Part shown: positions 54,664 through 63,620 of the stretch, piece by piece
How positions within the stretch are numbered: the stretch's first letter is position 1
Layout: each line of letters starts with the position of its first letter
Program-made: the position numbers and the translations under genes
The notes under the pieces: model-generated
What the model was told of the DNA's origin: nothing
The model's database searches: none
The model's input: only the letters and a program-made list of their open reading frames with translations
NCBI RefSeq assembly: GCF_036231355.1
Contig: NZ_CP109496.1
Span: forward strand, 806,001-870,000
DNA length: 64,000 bases
Origin: Streptomyces sp. NBC_01431
Lineage (GTDB): Bacteria; Actinomycetota; Actinomycetes; Streptomycetales; Streptomycetaceae
Reading direction: 5' to 3'

Positions 54664-56381
54664 CCGTACGCCCCGAGCAGCTGCGCAGCCATCGGTGGTA
54701 CGGGTCCGGCGGACTGCGCGCGTTCTCGCACCGGGCGCGCACCCGGCAGCTCGGCTATCTGCCCGAGGAGCACCTGGGCAAGCCCGTCATCGCGATCCTC
54801 AACACCTGGGCCGACATCAACCCCTGCCACGTCCACCTGCGCGAGCGGGCGCAGGCGGTGAAGCGCGGAGTGTGGCAGGCGGGCGGATTCCCGCTCGAAT
54901 TCCCGGTGGCCACCCTCTCGGAGACCTTCCAGAAGCCGACACCGATGCTGTACCGCAACCTCCTCGCCATGGAGACCGAGGAGCTGCTCCGCTCCTACCC
55001 CGTGGATGGGGCCGTGCTGCTCGGAGGCTGCGACAAGTCCACCCCCGCCCTGCTCATGGGGGCGGCGTCGGTCGATCTGCCCACCGTGTTCGTGCCCGCC
55101 GGACCGATGCTGCCCGGCCACTGGCGCGACCAGGTCCTCGGGTCCGGTACCGACATGTGGAAGTACTGGGACGACCGGCGGGCCGGGCTGATCGGCGACT
55201 GTGAACTCGCCGAGCTGGAAAGCGGGTTGGCGCGCTCGCCCGGTCACTGCATGACGATGGGCACGGCCTCGACGCTGACGGCGGCGGCCGAGGCGCTGGG
55301 CGTCACGATGCCGGGCGCGTCCTCGATCCCGGCGGTCGACTCCGGCCACGACCGCATGGCGGCGGCCTCCGGACTGCGGATCGTCACCCTCGTACAGCAG
55401 GACCTGAGGTTGTCGCGCATCCTGACGGCCGAGGCGTACGAGGACGCGGTGGCCACCGTGCTCGCACTGGGCGGCTCCACCAACGCGGTCATCCATCTGA
55501 TCGCGATGGCCGGACGGTCCGGGGTGCGGCTGACGCTTGACGACTTCGACCGGATCGCCCGCACGGTGCCGGTCCTCGCCAACGTGCGCCCCGGCGGCCG
55601 GTACCTGATGGAGGACTTCCACTTCGCCGGCGGGCTGCCCGGCTTCCTGTCCCGTCTGACCGACGTTCTCCACCTCGACCGGCCCACGGTCGGCCACGGC
55701 ACCCTGCGCGAACAGCTCGCCGGGGCGCTCGTCCACAACGACGACGTGATCCGGCCGCGCTCGCGGCCGCTGGCCGACGAGGGCGGCGTGGCGGTGCTGC
55801 GCGGCAACCTCTGTCCCGACGGGGCGGTGATCAAACACATCGCCGCCGAGCCGCGCCTGCTCCGGCACACCGGCCCCGCGATGGTCTTCGACGACTACCG
55901 GAGCATGCAGCGCACCATCGACGACCCGTCCCTTGGCATCACCGCCGACCATGTCCTCGTGCTGCGCAATGCGGGCCCCCGGGGCGGCCCTGGAATGCCG
56001 GAGTACGGCATGTTGCCCATCCCCGACCACCTCCTCAAGCGAGGAGTGCGGGACATGGTGCGGATCTCCGACGCCCGGATGAGCGGTACGTCCTATGGTG
56101 CGTGCGTGCTGCACATCGCGCCCGAGTCGTACGTCGGCGGGCCCCTCGCGCTCGTCCGCACGGGAGATCCCATCACCCTCGACGTCGAAGCCCGTATCCT
56201 CCAACTCGACGTGAGTGAGGGGGAGTTGGCCCGTCGCCGGGCTGCCTGGACGCCGCCGCCCGCCCGCTACGAGCGCGGCTACGGAGCCCTGTACAGCGAG
56301 CAGATCACCCAGGCCGACACGGGCTGCGACTTCGCCTTCCTCGCCGGGCCGGGCACGGTCGCGGACCCGTACGCGGGGTGA
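54660..56381 (+). CDS. IlvD/Edd-family sugar-acid dehydratase
   Basis: 573 residues. Iron-sulfur dehydratase fold. Cluster Cys are Cys56 (NPCH), Cys124 (GGCDKSTPA) and Cys197 (GHCMTMGTAST); the CDK motif supplies the Mg-binding carbamylated Lys126. The sequence groups by eye with pentonate dehydratases (arabinonate/xylonate type: RSHRWYGSGGLRAFSHRAR at the start) rather than with IlvD of valine synthesis. Together with the downstream-acting aldolase it implies oxidative, non-phosphorylative breakdown of a pentonate. No sugar dehydrogenase is encoded in the visible operon. Confidence 0.9.
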   Translation: MTVRPEQLRSHRWYGSGGLRAFSHRARTRQLGYLPEEHLGKPVIAILNTWADINPCHVHLRERAQAVKRGVWQAGGFPLEFPVATLSETFQKPTPMLYRNLLAMETEELLRSYPVDGAVLLGGCDKSTPALLMGAASVDLPTVFVPAGPMLPGHWRDQVLGSGTDMWKYWDDRRAGLIGDCELAELESGLARSPGHCMTMGTASTLTAAAEALGVTMPGASSIPAVDSGHDRMAAASGLRIVTLVQQDLRLSRILTAEAYEDAVATVLALGGSTNAVIHLIAMAGRSGVRLTLDDFDRIARTVPVLANVRPGGRYLMEDFHFAGGLPGFLSRLTDVLHLDRPTVGHGTLREQLAGALVHNDDVIRPRSRPLADEGGVAVLRGNLCPDGAVIKHIAAEPRLLRHTGPAMVFDDYRSMQRTIDDPSLGITADHVLVLRNAGPRGGPGMPEYGMLPIPDHLLKRGVRDMVRISDARMSGTSYGACVLHIAPESYVGGPLALVRTGDPITLDVEARILQLDVSEGELARRRAAWTPPPARYERGYGALYSEQITQADTGCDFAFLAGPGTVADPYAG

Positions 56382-56572
56382 GCGGTGGGCCGATCAGGGG
56401 CCGGATCACATCGGGACGCGGTGCGATCAGGCCAGATTTCGTCCGGTTCCGGGTGGCGTGATCACCTGGAAGGGGTTGTTCCTGTTGGGTCGTTCGTCAG
56501 AGGCCGCGCCGCCGGCCCGTGTATCGCCCCGGGCAGCGGACGGTCGTCACCGAGAAAGGAACGACCACCCCG

Positions 56573-57352
56573 ATGAACCTCAGCACCACCCTCTCGCGGG
56601 CCGCGACCGCAGTCGCCCTGGCCACCGCCGTCGGCGCGGGCGCCGTCCACGGCGCCACCGCGGCGTCCTGGGCCGACAAGCCCGGCAAGGCCGGCCTGCT
56701 CAACAAGTCCGCGGATGACGGAGGTTGGAGTGGTGAAGGCCTGTCGCTGAACGCCACCGACAACGCCGCGGTCGACGCCTTCTACGACCGGGCGAAGTCG
56801 GCCGAGCAAACCATCAGCCCCCAGGTGCAGGCGGCCGCCCGGATCAGCGGCGCCGAAGTCATCGGGTTCGACCACCGCCTCAAGTCACCCGACTCGCTCA
56901 AGCGCAAGGTCGCCACCTCCCTGCTGGAACATCCGGGAGAGGAAGTGAACGAGGCACTCGCCGAGATCAAGGACTCCGTGCGCTACACCTTGCAATGGCC
57001 CGACGGCCGCTACACCCAAGGGGTCGCGATCGCCTCCGAGGTGCTGTCCTCCTGGGGCAACGACACCATCAAGTGGTCCAACACATGGGCCCGGGGCAAG
57101 GGGTACAAGGCCATCAACTCGGCGTGGCGAGAGCCTCGTTCACGACACCCCTTCGAGGTCCAGTTCCACACCCCGCAGAGCAAGGACGCGCAGGAGGTCA
57201 CCCACAAGCTCTACGAGGAGCAGCGCCTGCCCACCACCAGTGCCGAGCGCGCCCGCGAACTCCAGGCCCAGCAGGACGCGATCTTCGCCGCCGTCCCGGT
57301 CCCGGCGGGGGCGGACGAACTGACCGCCCCCGAAACGCTGCCCGTCGGCTGA
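56573..57352 (+). CDS. Secreted RelA/SpoT-fold nucleotide 3'-pyrophosphokinase-like enzyme
   Basis: 259 residues from ATG 56573. A Sec signal peptide (MNLSTTLSRAATAVALATAVGAGAV, cleavage around ATAA) precedes a catalytic domain like the synthetase half of RelA. RLKSPDSLKRK (102-112) is the ATP-binding Arg/Lys motif, EIKDSVRYTL (131-140) the DxxxR motif, and YKAINSAWRE..PFEVQFHT (178-200) carries the catalytic Glu195 of the ExQ(I/F)xT motif. It resembles the extracellular ATP nucleotide 3'-pyrophosphokinase described from Streptomyces morookaense, which transfers pyrophosphate from ATP to the 3'-OH of purine nucleotides. No hydrolase, TGS or ACT domain. Monocistronic. Confidence 0.85.
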   Translation: MNLSTTLSRAATAVALATAVGAGAVHGATAASWADKPGKAGLLNKSADDGGWSGEGLSLNATDNAAVDAFYDRAKSAEQTISPQVQAAARISGAEVIGFDHRLKSPDSLKRKVATSLLEHPGEEVNEALAEIKDSVRYTLQWPDGRYTQGVAIASEVLSSWGNDTIKWSNTWARGKGYKAINSAWREPRSRHPFEVQFHTPQSKDAQEVTHKLYEEQRLPTTSAERARELQAQQDAIFAAVPVPAGADELTAPETLPVG

Positions 57353-57388
57353 CGAAAGCGTGGTCCGCTGCCCGCCGGAGCACTCCGT

Positions 57389-57616
57389 TCAGGCAGTGAG
57401 CACCGAGTCGTCGAAGGTGCGCGCACCGGGCAACCGGTGCCGCGCGGCGATCACGGCGGCGTCGATGTCGCGGGTCCCCGTCGACACACACAGCGTGTAG
57501 GCGACGTCGTCCAGCCGCTGACGCGTCGCCCGGTCCCCGTCGGCGGCCTTCAGCGCACTGAGCACCTCGTACTCGTCCAGCAGGTCACGGAGCACAGCCG
57601 GGTGAGCCATCAACAT
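57389..57616 (-). CDS. DUF5133-like small protein
   Basis: 75 residues from ATG 57614-57616. The sequence MLMAHPAVLRDLLDEYEVL and RLDDVAYTLCVSTGTRD matches a small alpha-helical Streptomyces family I recall as DUF5133. No membrane helix or signal peptide. Family members often sit near stress or anti-sigma genes; function unknown. Confidence 0.8.
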   Translation of the reverse strand: MLMAHPAVLRDLLDEYEVLSALKAADGDRATRQRLDDVAYTLCVSTGTRDIDAAVIAARHRLPGARTFDDSVLTA

Positions 57617-57840
57617 GAGAGGGAACCCCCCTACTCGAAGCGGATACGACACACCCCCTGGTGCCCCGACTTCCGGCCCTCACACGCCCCAACCGGAATC
57701 CGCCGCCTTCACCCCGACCGCCGCGCCCCCTACGCTCCGGGCGAGACCGCGGATGGCGCCCCTCCCCCGCGCGGTGAGGGACACCGGCAGCCGGGGGACT
57801 CCCGGTGGCACTTACGCCCCGCCCCGGGTAGGGCTTGTTC

Positions 57841-58074
57841 ATGAGCACCTTCGTTTCTTCGCAGACGCTCGCCGCCAACAACTCGGCGGCGTGGCTGTTC
57901 GTGATCGTCGGCATCGCCGTCGTCGCCGTGCTGATCGCGGCGTTCTGGTACGGCGCCCGTCGCGCCGCCCGCATGACCGCGCCGTCGCAGGAGCCCCAGG
58001 CCCGCTCGGAGTCCTGGCACAACCCCGACCCCAGCGAGACGCACCACGACACGCATCCGGAGGACCACAAGTAG
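57841..58074 (+). CDS. DUF6479-like small membrane protein
   Basis: 77 residues. One N-terminal transmembrane helix (AAWLFVIVGIAVVAVLIAAFWYGAR) followed by a hydrophilic tail rich in Pro, His and Asp (HHDTHPEDHK), facing one side of the membrane. This matches a small actinobacterial family I recall as DUF6479. The His-rich end could bind metal, but this is speculative. Confidence 0.75.
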   Translation: MSTFVSSQTLAANNSAAWLFVIVGIAVVAVLIAAFWYGARRAARMTAPSQEPQARSESWHNPDPSETHHDTHPEDHK

Positions 58075-58157
58075 GCACGTCCCTCTTCGGCCCGGCATCC
58101 GGGAGAGCGGCTCCGCGCGTCGGACTCCCCGTCTGTCCTCCCAGGAAGGAGTGCGGT

Positions 58158-58712
58158 GTGAAGAGCGATCGGAGCGACGACGAGCCGCCCCCCGGCGCCG
58201 GACGGCGACCAGGGACGAACGGGTCCGCCGCCGGGGGCGGGCGGGACGAGACGGAAGACGAGCGCGCCGACCGCAAGTGGAGCGAGCTCATGCAGGAGGT
58301 GCGCGTCGCCCAGACCGGCGTGCAGATCCTGTTCGGCTTTCTGCTGACCGTCGTGTTCACGCCCCGCTACCAGCAACTGGAGCAGTTGGACAGAACCATC
58401 TACGTCGTCACGGTGATGCTCGGTGCGGCCTCGACCGGCGCCCTGGTCGGGCCGGTCTCGCTGCACCGGCTCCTGTCCGGCCACCGCATCAAACCGGAGA
58501 CCGTTCTGTGGGCCTCGCGTCTCACGCTCGTCGGCCTGACCCTGCTGCTCGCCACCATGGCCTCGGCCCTCCTGCTCGTCCTGCGGGTGGCGTCCCACCA
58601 CCACGCCTTCGTGCCCTGGCTCGTGACGGGGGTGGTCACCTGGTACCTCGCCTGCTGGTTCGCGCTGCCGTTGTGGACCCGGCACCGCTACGCGAGTCCG
58701 GAGCGCGGCTGA
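58158..58712 (+). CDS. DUF6328-like four-helix membrane protein
   Basis: 184 residues from GTG 58158 with an AGGAAGGAG site. A 45-residue disordered, charged N-terminus leads to ELMQEVRVAQTGVQILFGFLLTVVF and three more transmembrane helices. This matches a family I recall as DUF6328. No catalytic residues. Function unknown. Confidence 0.8.
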   Translation: MKSDRSDDEPPPGAGRRPGTNGSAAGGGRDETEDERADRKWSELMQEVRVAQTGVQILFGFLLTVVFTPRYQQLEQLDRTIYVVTVMLGAASTGALVGPVSLHRLLSGHRIKPETVLWASRLTLVGLTLLLATMASALLLVLRVASHHHAFVPWLVTGVVTWYLACWFALPLWTRHRYASPERG

Positions 58713-58929
58713 CGCCGGGTGTGTGGGAACGGAGCCGGGGGTACCCCTCCCGGACCGCCCCGCGTCGCGGCCGGCGGCGCTTGGCAGTGAACTGTTGGGG
58801 AGCGGTCGTCGCGTGCCCTGCGGCGCGGCGTGGACGACTCGGGTCCGCGCCCGCCCCGTACACGTACACGCGGAGATCACGCGTATGGAGACCGCGCACT
58901 CAGAGATCACACACATGAGGAGTGACGTC

Positions 58930-59256
58930 ATGCCGGCAGGTTCCAGCAACAAGCGAGAGCGTCAGTACGAGCACATCAAGGAGAGCGCCGAGGAGCGCGG
59001 GGCGTCCGACAGGCGCGCCAAGGAGATCGCCGCGCGCACGGTCAACAAGGAGCGTGCGCGGGCGGGCGAGTCGAAGACCGCCAGCAAGACCTCGACGCAG
59101 GACATGAAGTCGGCCTACCAGCGCGGTGGCGAGCGCTCCCACAGCGGCGCGCAGGGGCCGACCAAGGACCAGCTCTACGAAGAGGCGAAGAAGCGCCACA
59201 TCGACGGCCGCTCCTCCATGAACAAGGAGCAGTTGCGCAAGGCCCTCGGCCGCTGA
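58930..59256 (+). CDS. Small basic protein with Rho-N/SAP-like C-terminus
   Basis: 108 residues from ATG 58930, GAGGAG 7-8 nt upstream. Highly charged and likely disordered (RERQYEHIKESAEERGASDRR..), with a C-terminal GPTKDQLYEEAKKRHIDGRSSMNKEQLRKALGR. That segment folds like a Rho N-terminal or SAP motif, which binds nucleic acid. Usually annotated as a plasmid-stabilisation-like protein in Streptomyces; a DNA- or RNA-associated role in stress is inferred only. Confidence 0.8.
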   Translation: MPAGSSNKRERQYEHIKESAEERGASDRRAKEIAARTVNKERARAGESKTASKTSTQDMKSAYQRGGERSHSGAQGPTKDQLYEEAKKRHIDGRSSMNKEQLRKALGR

Positions 59257-59327
59257 CCGGCCGGGCACGAAGCGCTCGGTCCGGGCGGCCGGGGCGGGTC
59301 AGCGCCCCCTCGGTGCCTCGGCCGGGC

Positions 59328-60200
59328 TCACCCGTGCGGCTTCTGCGAGGCTGCAGCGCGGGCCGACATGTCGCTGAGGCGCAGCGGGTGGGCCGGCGGG
59401 TCCGGCAGGACGAGCCGCCGGTGCGCGCGGCCGTCGGGCGCGACGTGGAGCAGTTCGCCGGACTGCAACGGGCGCCACTGTGGATGGTCGTCCATGCGCT
59501 CGCTGGCGACCACGACCGCCGGAGCGTCGGCGAGGTCGCCCGAGTGGACGCGCATGAGGCCGGCCGTGCCGCTGTGGTCCAGGTGGCGCGCTCCGTGCTG
59601 GCCGCCCGCGGGGCGCTCAAGGACATGGAGTTCGTGGGTGCCGGGGTAGCGCAGCGCCCACAGTTCGTTCGGGGTGGTGAGGATGAAGTTGAGGGAGTAG
59701 ACGGGCAGATGGGCGGCGACCCAGCGGGCGGCGCGCTCGATGCCGGTGCCGATGTCGCCGCGGCGCCCACGGATCTCACGGGTGATCAGGGCGAAGAACC
59801 GTTCGGAGTCCGTGTCACCGCCCACCAGGGACAGGTCCGTTCCCAGCTGGGCGTCCAGGGCTTCCAGGCCCTCGATCACCCCGTTGTGTGCGAACAGCCT
59901 CCCGTCCTGCTGGAAGGGATGGGTGTTGCGGGCCGTGAGGCTGCCGGTCGACGCGAGGCGGATGTGGGCAAGGAAGGTGGCCGAGCAGATCTGCTTGGCC
60001 TCGCGGGCGAAGGCGCGGTCCTGGTACGCGGCGTCGGGCGCCTTGCGGACCTGAGGTGTGCCGTCGGGCTCGAAGTACCCGAGGCCCGTGCCGTCCGGGT
60101 CCCGGTGACTCTGCGCCAGGAGGCTGTCGGGGGCGTCGAGCAGCCAGAACGTCGCATGACTGCGGCGCGGGGCACTGCTCAGGCCGAACAGACGACACAT
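59328..60200 (-). CDS. Class II glutamine amidotransferase (YafJ-like)
   Basis: 290 residues. Begins MCRLFGL, so Cys2 becomes the N-terminal nucleophile after Met removal. ATFLAHIRLASTGSLTARNTHPF and FAHNGVIEGLE are the conserved amidotransferase segments, and GDTDSERFFALI the glutamine-binding Asp. No synthetase domain is attached, so the acceptor is unknown. It stands alone; related proteins act in side-chain amide transfer in ergothioneine-like or antibiotic pathways. The glutamate-ligase-like gene at 61158 is close but divergent. Confidence 0.9.
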   Translation of the reverse strand: MCRLFGLSSAPRRSHATFWLLDAPDSLLAQSHRDPDGTGLGYFEPDGTPQVRKAPDAAYQDRAFAREAKQICSATFLAHIRLASTGSLTARNTHPFQQDGRLFAHNGVIEGLEALDAQLGTDLSLVGGDTDSERFFALITREIRGRRGDIGTGIERAARWVAAHLPVYSLNFILTTPNELWALRYPGTHELHVLERPAGGQHGARHLDHSGTAGLMRVHSGDLADAPAVVVASERMDDHPQWRPLQSGELLHVAPDGRAHRRLVLPDPPAHPLRLSDMSARAAASQKPHG

Positions 60201-60352
60201 GGACGCCACCTCCACCGACCGGACCCGGGACTGGGGAGCTGCCCCGGGCATCGTGCACCGGCGGCGCAAGGAACGCAACGTGGCCGGGCCCCGCGAGAGC
60301 GTGCGGCGGCCGCCCGCCCCGCGCGGACTCGTTGCCGGGTCGGCCCCGTACC

Positions 60353-60892
60353 TCACGCGATGCCGGCGCAGGGCGAGGGGACCGGCTGCGCGAAGGCGCG
60401 GGCCGGTCCGGCGAAGCGGGGCACTCTGGCGGGCAGGGCTGCGGCCGCGGCCAGGCTGGGCTCGGGGGGCAGGGATCTGAGCGGGCGCAGGGCCTGGGGC
60501 TGTGCGGTGAGGGTGAACCAGACGACTTTGCCGTCGGCGGTGGGGTGGGTGCCCCAGCTGTCGCTGAGGTGGGCGACCATGGCCAGGCCGCGGCCGCGTT
60601 CGGCGAAGGGGCGTGGCCCCCGGAGGCGGGGCAGGCGCGGGTCGTTGTCGGCGACGGACGCGGTGAGCTGACCGCGGGCCCAGCGCAGTTGCAGCACACA
60701 CATGTGGTCGCCTGCGGTGTGCCGGTGGACGTTGGTGAGCAGTTCACACACACCGAGGCTGACAGGCTGGATGACCGCGTCGAGACGCCAGTGCCGCAGG
60801 TGCGCGGCGACGATCCGGCGCACCTGGGGTATGCGGTCCGGCGTCGCGCGCAGGTTCAGGGTGTACTGGCGGGAATGTTCGATGGTGATCAC
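60353..60892 (-). CDS. Anti-sigma-like ATP-binding protein (HATPase_c_2, RsbW type)
   Basis: 179 residues from GTG 60890-60892 (GGGAG upstream). A single GHKL ATPase domain: N box CELLTNVHRHT, then VADNDPRLPRLR and GRGLAMVAHLSDSWG (G1/G2 boxes). The C-terminal 45 residues are Pro/Ala-rich and probably flexible. This family is greatly expanded in Streptomyces and is thought to bind anti-sigma antagonists or sigma factors. No partner gene is adjacent. The leader holds two inverted repeats. Confidence 0.88.
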   Translation of the reverse strand: MITIEHSRQYTLNLRATPDRIPQVRRIVAAHLRHWRLDAVIQPVSLGVCELLTNVHRHTAGDHMCVLQLRWARGQLTASVADNDPRLPRLRGPRPFAERGRGLAMVAHLSDSWGTHPTADGKVVWFTLTAQPQALRPLRSLPPEPSLAAAAALPARVPRFAGPARAFAQPVPSPCAGIA

Positions 60893-60910
60893 TGCTGCTC
60901 CCTTGTCCGG

Positions 60911-60971
60911 CGGGAGCGGCTCGTCGGCCGCTCCCGCGTCCGCCACCACGCAAGGGCTACTAAAAGTAGCC
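60911..60971. promoter_or_regulatory. Two inverted repeats in the divergent leader region
   Basis: CGGGAGCGG (60911-60919) / CCGCTCCCG (60928-60936) is a 9-bp stem with an 8-nt loop, just upstream of the anti-sigma-like gene. GGCTACT-AAA-AGTAGCC (60955-60971) is a perfect 17-bp palindrome and a likely operator. Both lie in the 265-bp gap between two divergent genes. Confidence 0.5.
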
Positions 60972-61157
60972 GGATGAGCACAGCGCGGATTCCTCCAGCA
61001 TGCCGCGTACGGCGGCAAACGCAACAGGAGCGGAGAATGGGCCTGCGATGACTGGCCGGAACAGGCTTTCGCAGCGCGGTTTCGGAGCCGGTCTTCAGTG
61101 GCAGCCGGGCGGCCGGGAAGCCGGTACGCGGAGCAGGAAGCGGGGTACTCACATCTC

Positions 61158-62252
61158 GTGATCACCATTGGGGTCGAAGAAGAGTATTTGCTGGTGGACC
61201 CGGATTCCGGGCAGCCCGCGCCCCTGTCCGATGAGGTACGGGCGGCCGCGGGCCTCGGACCGGTGGTGCAGGAGCGCGAGCTGCAGGCCGAGCTGCTCCA
61301 GTCACAGGTGGAGGTCGCGACGCCCGTCTGCGAGACCCTCGACGAAGTGGGCGGTCATCTGCTGCGTCTGCGCCATGCCGTCGGCGCCGCCGCGGAGCCG
61401 CTCGGCTGTCGGCTCGCGGCGACCGCGGCGGCCCCGCTGGCCGGGGACTCCCTCGTCGCCGTCACGTGCCAGCCGCGCTATCAGGACCTGCACGTGCGGG
61501 CCCGGCAGCTGGTGAACGAGCAGCTGATCAACGGGATGCACGTGCACGTGGCGATGCCGGACCGGGAGGTCGCCGTCGCCGTCCTGAACCGGATCCGTGT
61601 CTGGCTGCCGACCCTGCTGGCCATGTCGGGCAACTCCCCGCTCTGGCAGAGCCACGACACCGGTTTCGCGAGCTGGCGCACCACCGTCTTCAGTCGCTGG
61701 CCGGTCTGCGGCGTCGCGCCCGCCTTCGCCGACCTCACGGACTACGAGCGGCGTACCGCCGCGCTGGTCGAGTCCGGGGTCATCGCCGACACCGGGCAGC
61801 TGTACTGGCAGGCGCGTTTGTCGGAGCGCTATCCCACCCTTGAAGTCCGTTGCCTGGACGTGCAGTTGAGGGCGGACGACGCCGTGATGTTCGCGGGCAT
61901 CGTACGCGCCCTGGCGGCCACCGCTCTTCGTGAGCACAAGAGCGGCGAGCCGGAACCCGAGTGCGCGCCCGAGCTGTTGCAGGCCGCGATGTGGCAGGCC
62001 GCCCGGCACGGCCTCAGCGGCAAGCTGGTCGATCCCACCGGCCGCCCCCGCAGTGCCGGCGACACCCTGTACCTGCTCACCCAGCACATCGCCGAAGCGC
62101 TGGAAGAGGCCGGCGACGACCGGGAAGTTGGCGCACTCATCCACCGGTTGCTCCGCCAGGGCAACGGCGCCGACCGCCAGCGTCAGGCTCTCGCGCGAGC
62201 GGGCATGCCGGCCCTGATCGACCTCATCACCACCGAAGCCATCGCGCCGTAA
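61158..62252 (+). CDS. Carboxylate-amine ligase of the YbdK (GCS2) family
   Basis: 364 residues from GTG 61158. The GCS2-like fold is clear: [14 protein letters not shown] at the start (catalytic Glu cluster), [33 protein letters not shown] and [25 protein letters not shown]. It ligates glutamate (or another carboxylate) to an amine using ATP. In Streptomyces these are usually called YbdK and have weak glutamate-cysteine ligase activity; the physiological product is unknown. No strong ribosome site precedes the start. Confidence 0.92.
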   Translation: MITIGVEEEYLLVDPDSGQPAPLSDEVRAAAGLGPVVQERELQAELLQSQVEVATPVCETLDEVGGHLLRLRHAVGAAAEPLGCRLAATAAAPLAGDSLVAVTCQPRYQDLHVRARQLVNEQLINGMHVHVAMPDREVAVAVLNRIRVWLPTLLAMSGNSPLWQSHDTGFASWRTTVFSRWPVCGVAPAFADLTDYERRTAALVESGVIADTGQLYWQARLSERYPTLEVRCLDVQLRADDAVMFAGIVRALAATALREHKSGEPEPECAPELLQAAMWQAARHGLSGKLVDPTGRPRSAGDTLYLLTQHIAEALEEAGDDREVGALIHRLLRQGNGADRQRQALARAGMPALIDLITTEAIAP

Positions 62253-62531
62253 CCGCTCTCAGGCGCCGTGACGCCCGGGATCACGGGGCTGCGCGAACCG
62301 CGCGGCGCCGGGCCCTGGGCCGAGGCTGTCCAGCAGGGGTCTCGGCCGGGGCCGGCGGATCTGGCGTATGCCGCCGCCCGGCACCCGATCGCGCGGAACC
62401 GGGGCCGGACGCGGGCGGCGCCGGCGGCTGATGGTCCCAACCCGTCCGGCGCCTACGCCCCTTCGTACGCAAGGGACGCCCTACCGAACTACCACGGACC
62501 CGGAAGGGAAAACCTCGGGCCGAGACCCCTT

Positions 62532-63542
62532 TCACGCCCTGTTCCGGTACCGGCGCACGGCCCATCCCGTCGCGACGAGCGCCCCGAGGGTGGTGCCCGT
62601 GGTGACGAGGGGATGGTGCGCCGCCGCCGTCTGGGGCGAGCGGGACGTGGCTTCGTCGTCGAAGATGCCGTGGGCGCCGTGGTCGGACCCCGGCGCTTGG
62701 TCGAGGGGATGCCACAGATTGCCCCGTACGGTCTCCGGAGGCAGGTCGTCGCGCTGCTGCGAGGCGAAGCCGGTCCGGGCGAGGTAGCGGTCGAGAACGG
62801 CGGGCATGAACCGGTTGGCCCAGATGGTGGCGACCGTGGACGCGCCCACGTAGTACTGCTTGCGCCGCGGGTGGTCGGCCGCGAACAGGACGGCGCGGGC
62901 GGCGACTTCGGGCTGGTAGATCGGCGGGACCGGCTGCGGGTGGTGGGGCAGGCGGGTACGCACCCAGGAGAACTGGGGGGTGTTGACGGCCGGCATCTGC
63001 ACGGTGGTGATCCGCACGCGGCTCTTGCGGTGCAGGAGTTCGGTGCGCACCGACGAGGTGAAGCCGTTCACCGCGTGCTTGGCTCCGCAGTACGCGGACT
63101 GGAGCGGAATGGAGCGCTCGCCGAGTGCGGAGCCGACCTGCACGATGGTGCCCCGGTCGCGCGGCAGCATCCGGCTGAGCGCGCTGCGCGTGCCGTGGAC
63201 ACAGCCGAGGTAGGTGACCTCCGTGACGCGCCGGTACTCCTCCGCGGAGATCTCGGTGAAGGGGGCGAAGACCGAGGTGAAGGCGACGTTGACCCAGATG
63301 TCGATGGGCCCGAACGTCGCCTCCGCGATGTCGGCGGCCTTCTCGACCTGCTCGGGGTCGGCGACGTCGGTGGGCAGCGCGAGGGGGCGCCCACCGAGCC
63401 TTTCGACGTCCGCTGCGGCCGCGTCGAGCCCGGCTTCGCCGCGGGCGATGAGGGCGACGTTGGCGCCGCGCCGGGCGAACAGCCGGGCGGTGGCACGGCC
63501 GATGCCGGCGCTCGCGCCGGTGATGACGACGGTCTCGGGCAT
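62532..63542 (-). CDS. SDR oxidoreductase with C-terminal membrane tail
   Basis: 336 residues from ATG 63540-63542 (GAAAGG 6-8 nt upstream). NAD(P)-binding TGASAGIG (8-15), catalytic Ser138, Tyr151 and Lys155 (YCGAK) are present; the NNAG motif reads NVAF. After the catalytic domain comes an extension with a Trp/Pro-rich region, then a predicted transmembrane helix ([18 protein letters not shown]) and a basic end RRYRNRA. This places the enzyme on the inner membrane face. Substrate unknown, perhaps a lipid or quinone. Downstream of, and not overlapping, the enolase-superfamily gene. Confidence 0.88.
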   Translation of the reverse strand: MPETVVITGASAGIGRATARLFARRGANVALIARGEAGLDAAAADVERLGGRPLALPTDVADPEQVEKAADIAEATFGPIDIWVNVAFTSVFAPFTEISAEEYRRVTEVTYLGCVHGTRSALSRMLPRDRGTIVQVGSALGERSIPLQSAYCGAKHAVNGFTSSVRTELLHRKSRVRITTVQMPAVNTPQFSWVRTRLPHHPQPVPPIYQPEVAARAVLFAADHPRRKQYYVGASTVATIWANRFMPAVLDRYLARTGFASQQRDDLPPETVRGNLWHPLDQAPGSDHGAHGIFDDEATSRSPQTAAAHHPLVTTGTTLGALVATGWAVRRYRNRA

Positions 63543-63620
63543 GGCGGGCCTTTCGTTACTGGGCGGCGACAGGGGCTCGGCGTGGACCGGCCGCATGCCG
63601 CGGGCTGGGCCCGAACCCCC

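Noticed and set aside
60880..61170. Identical GTGATCACCAT at the start of two divergent genes as a meaningful inverted repeat
   Set aside because: Both copies encode Met/Val-Ile-Thr-Ile at natural protein starts; eleven matching bases with a common ATCACC core can arise by chance.
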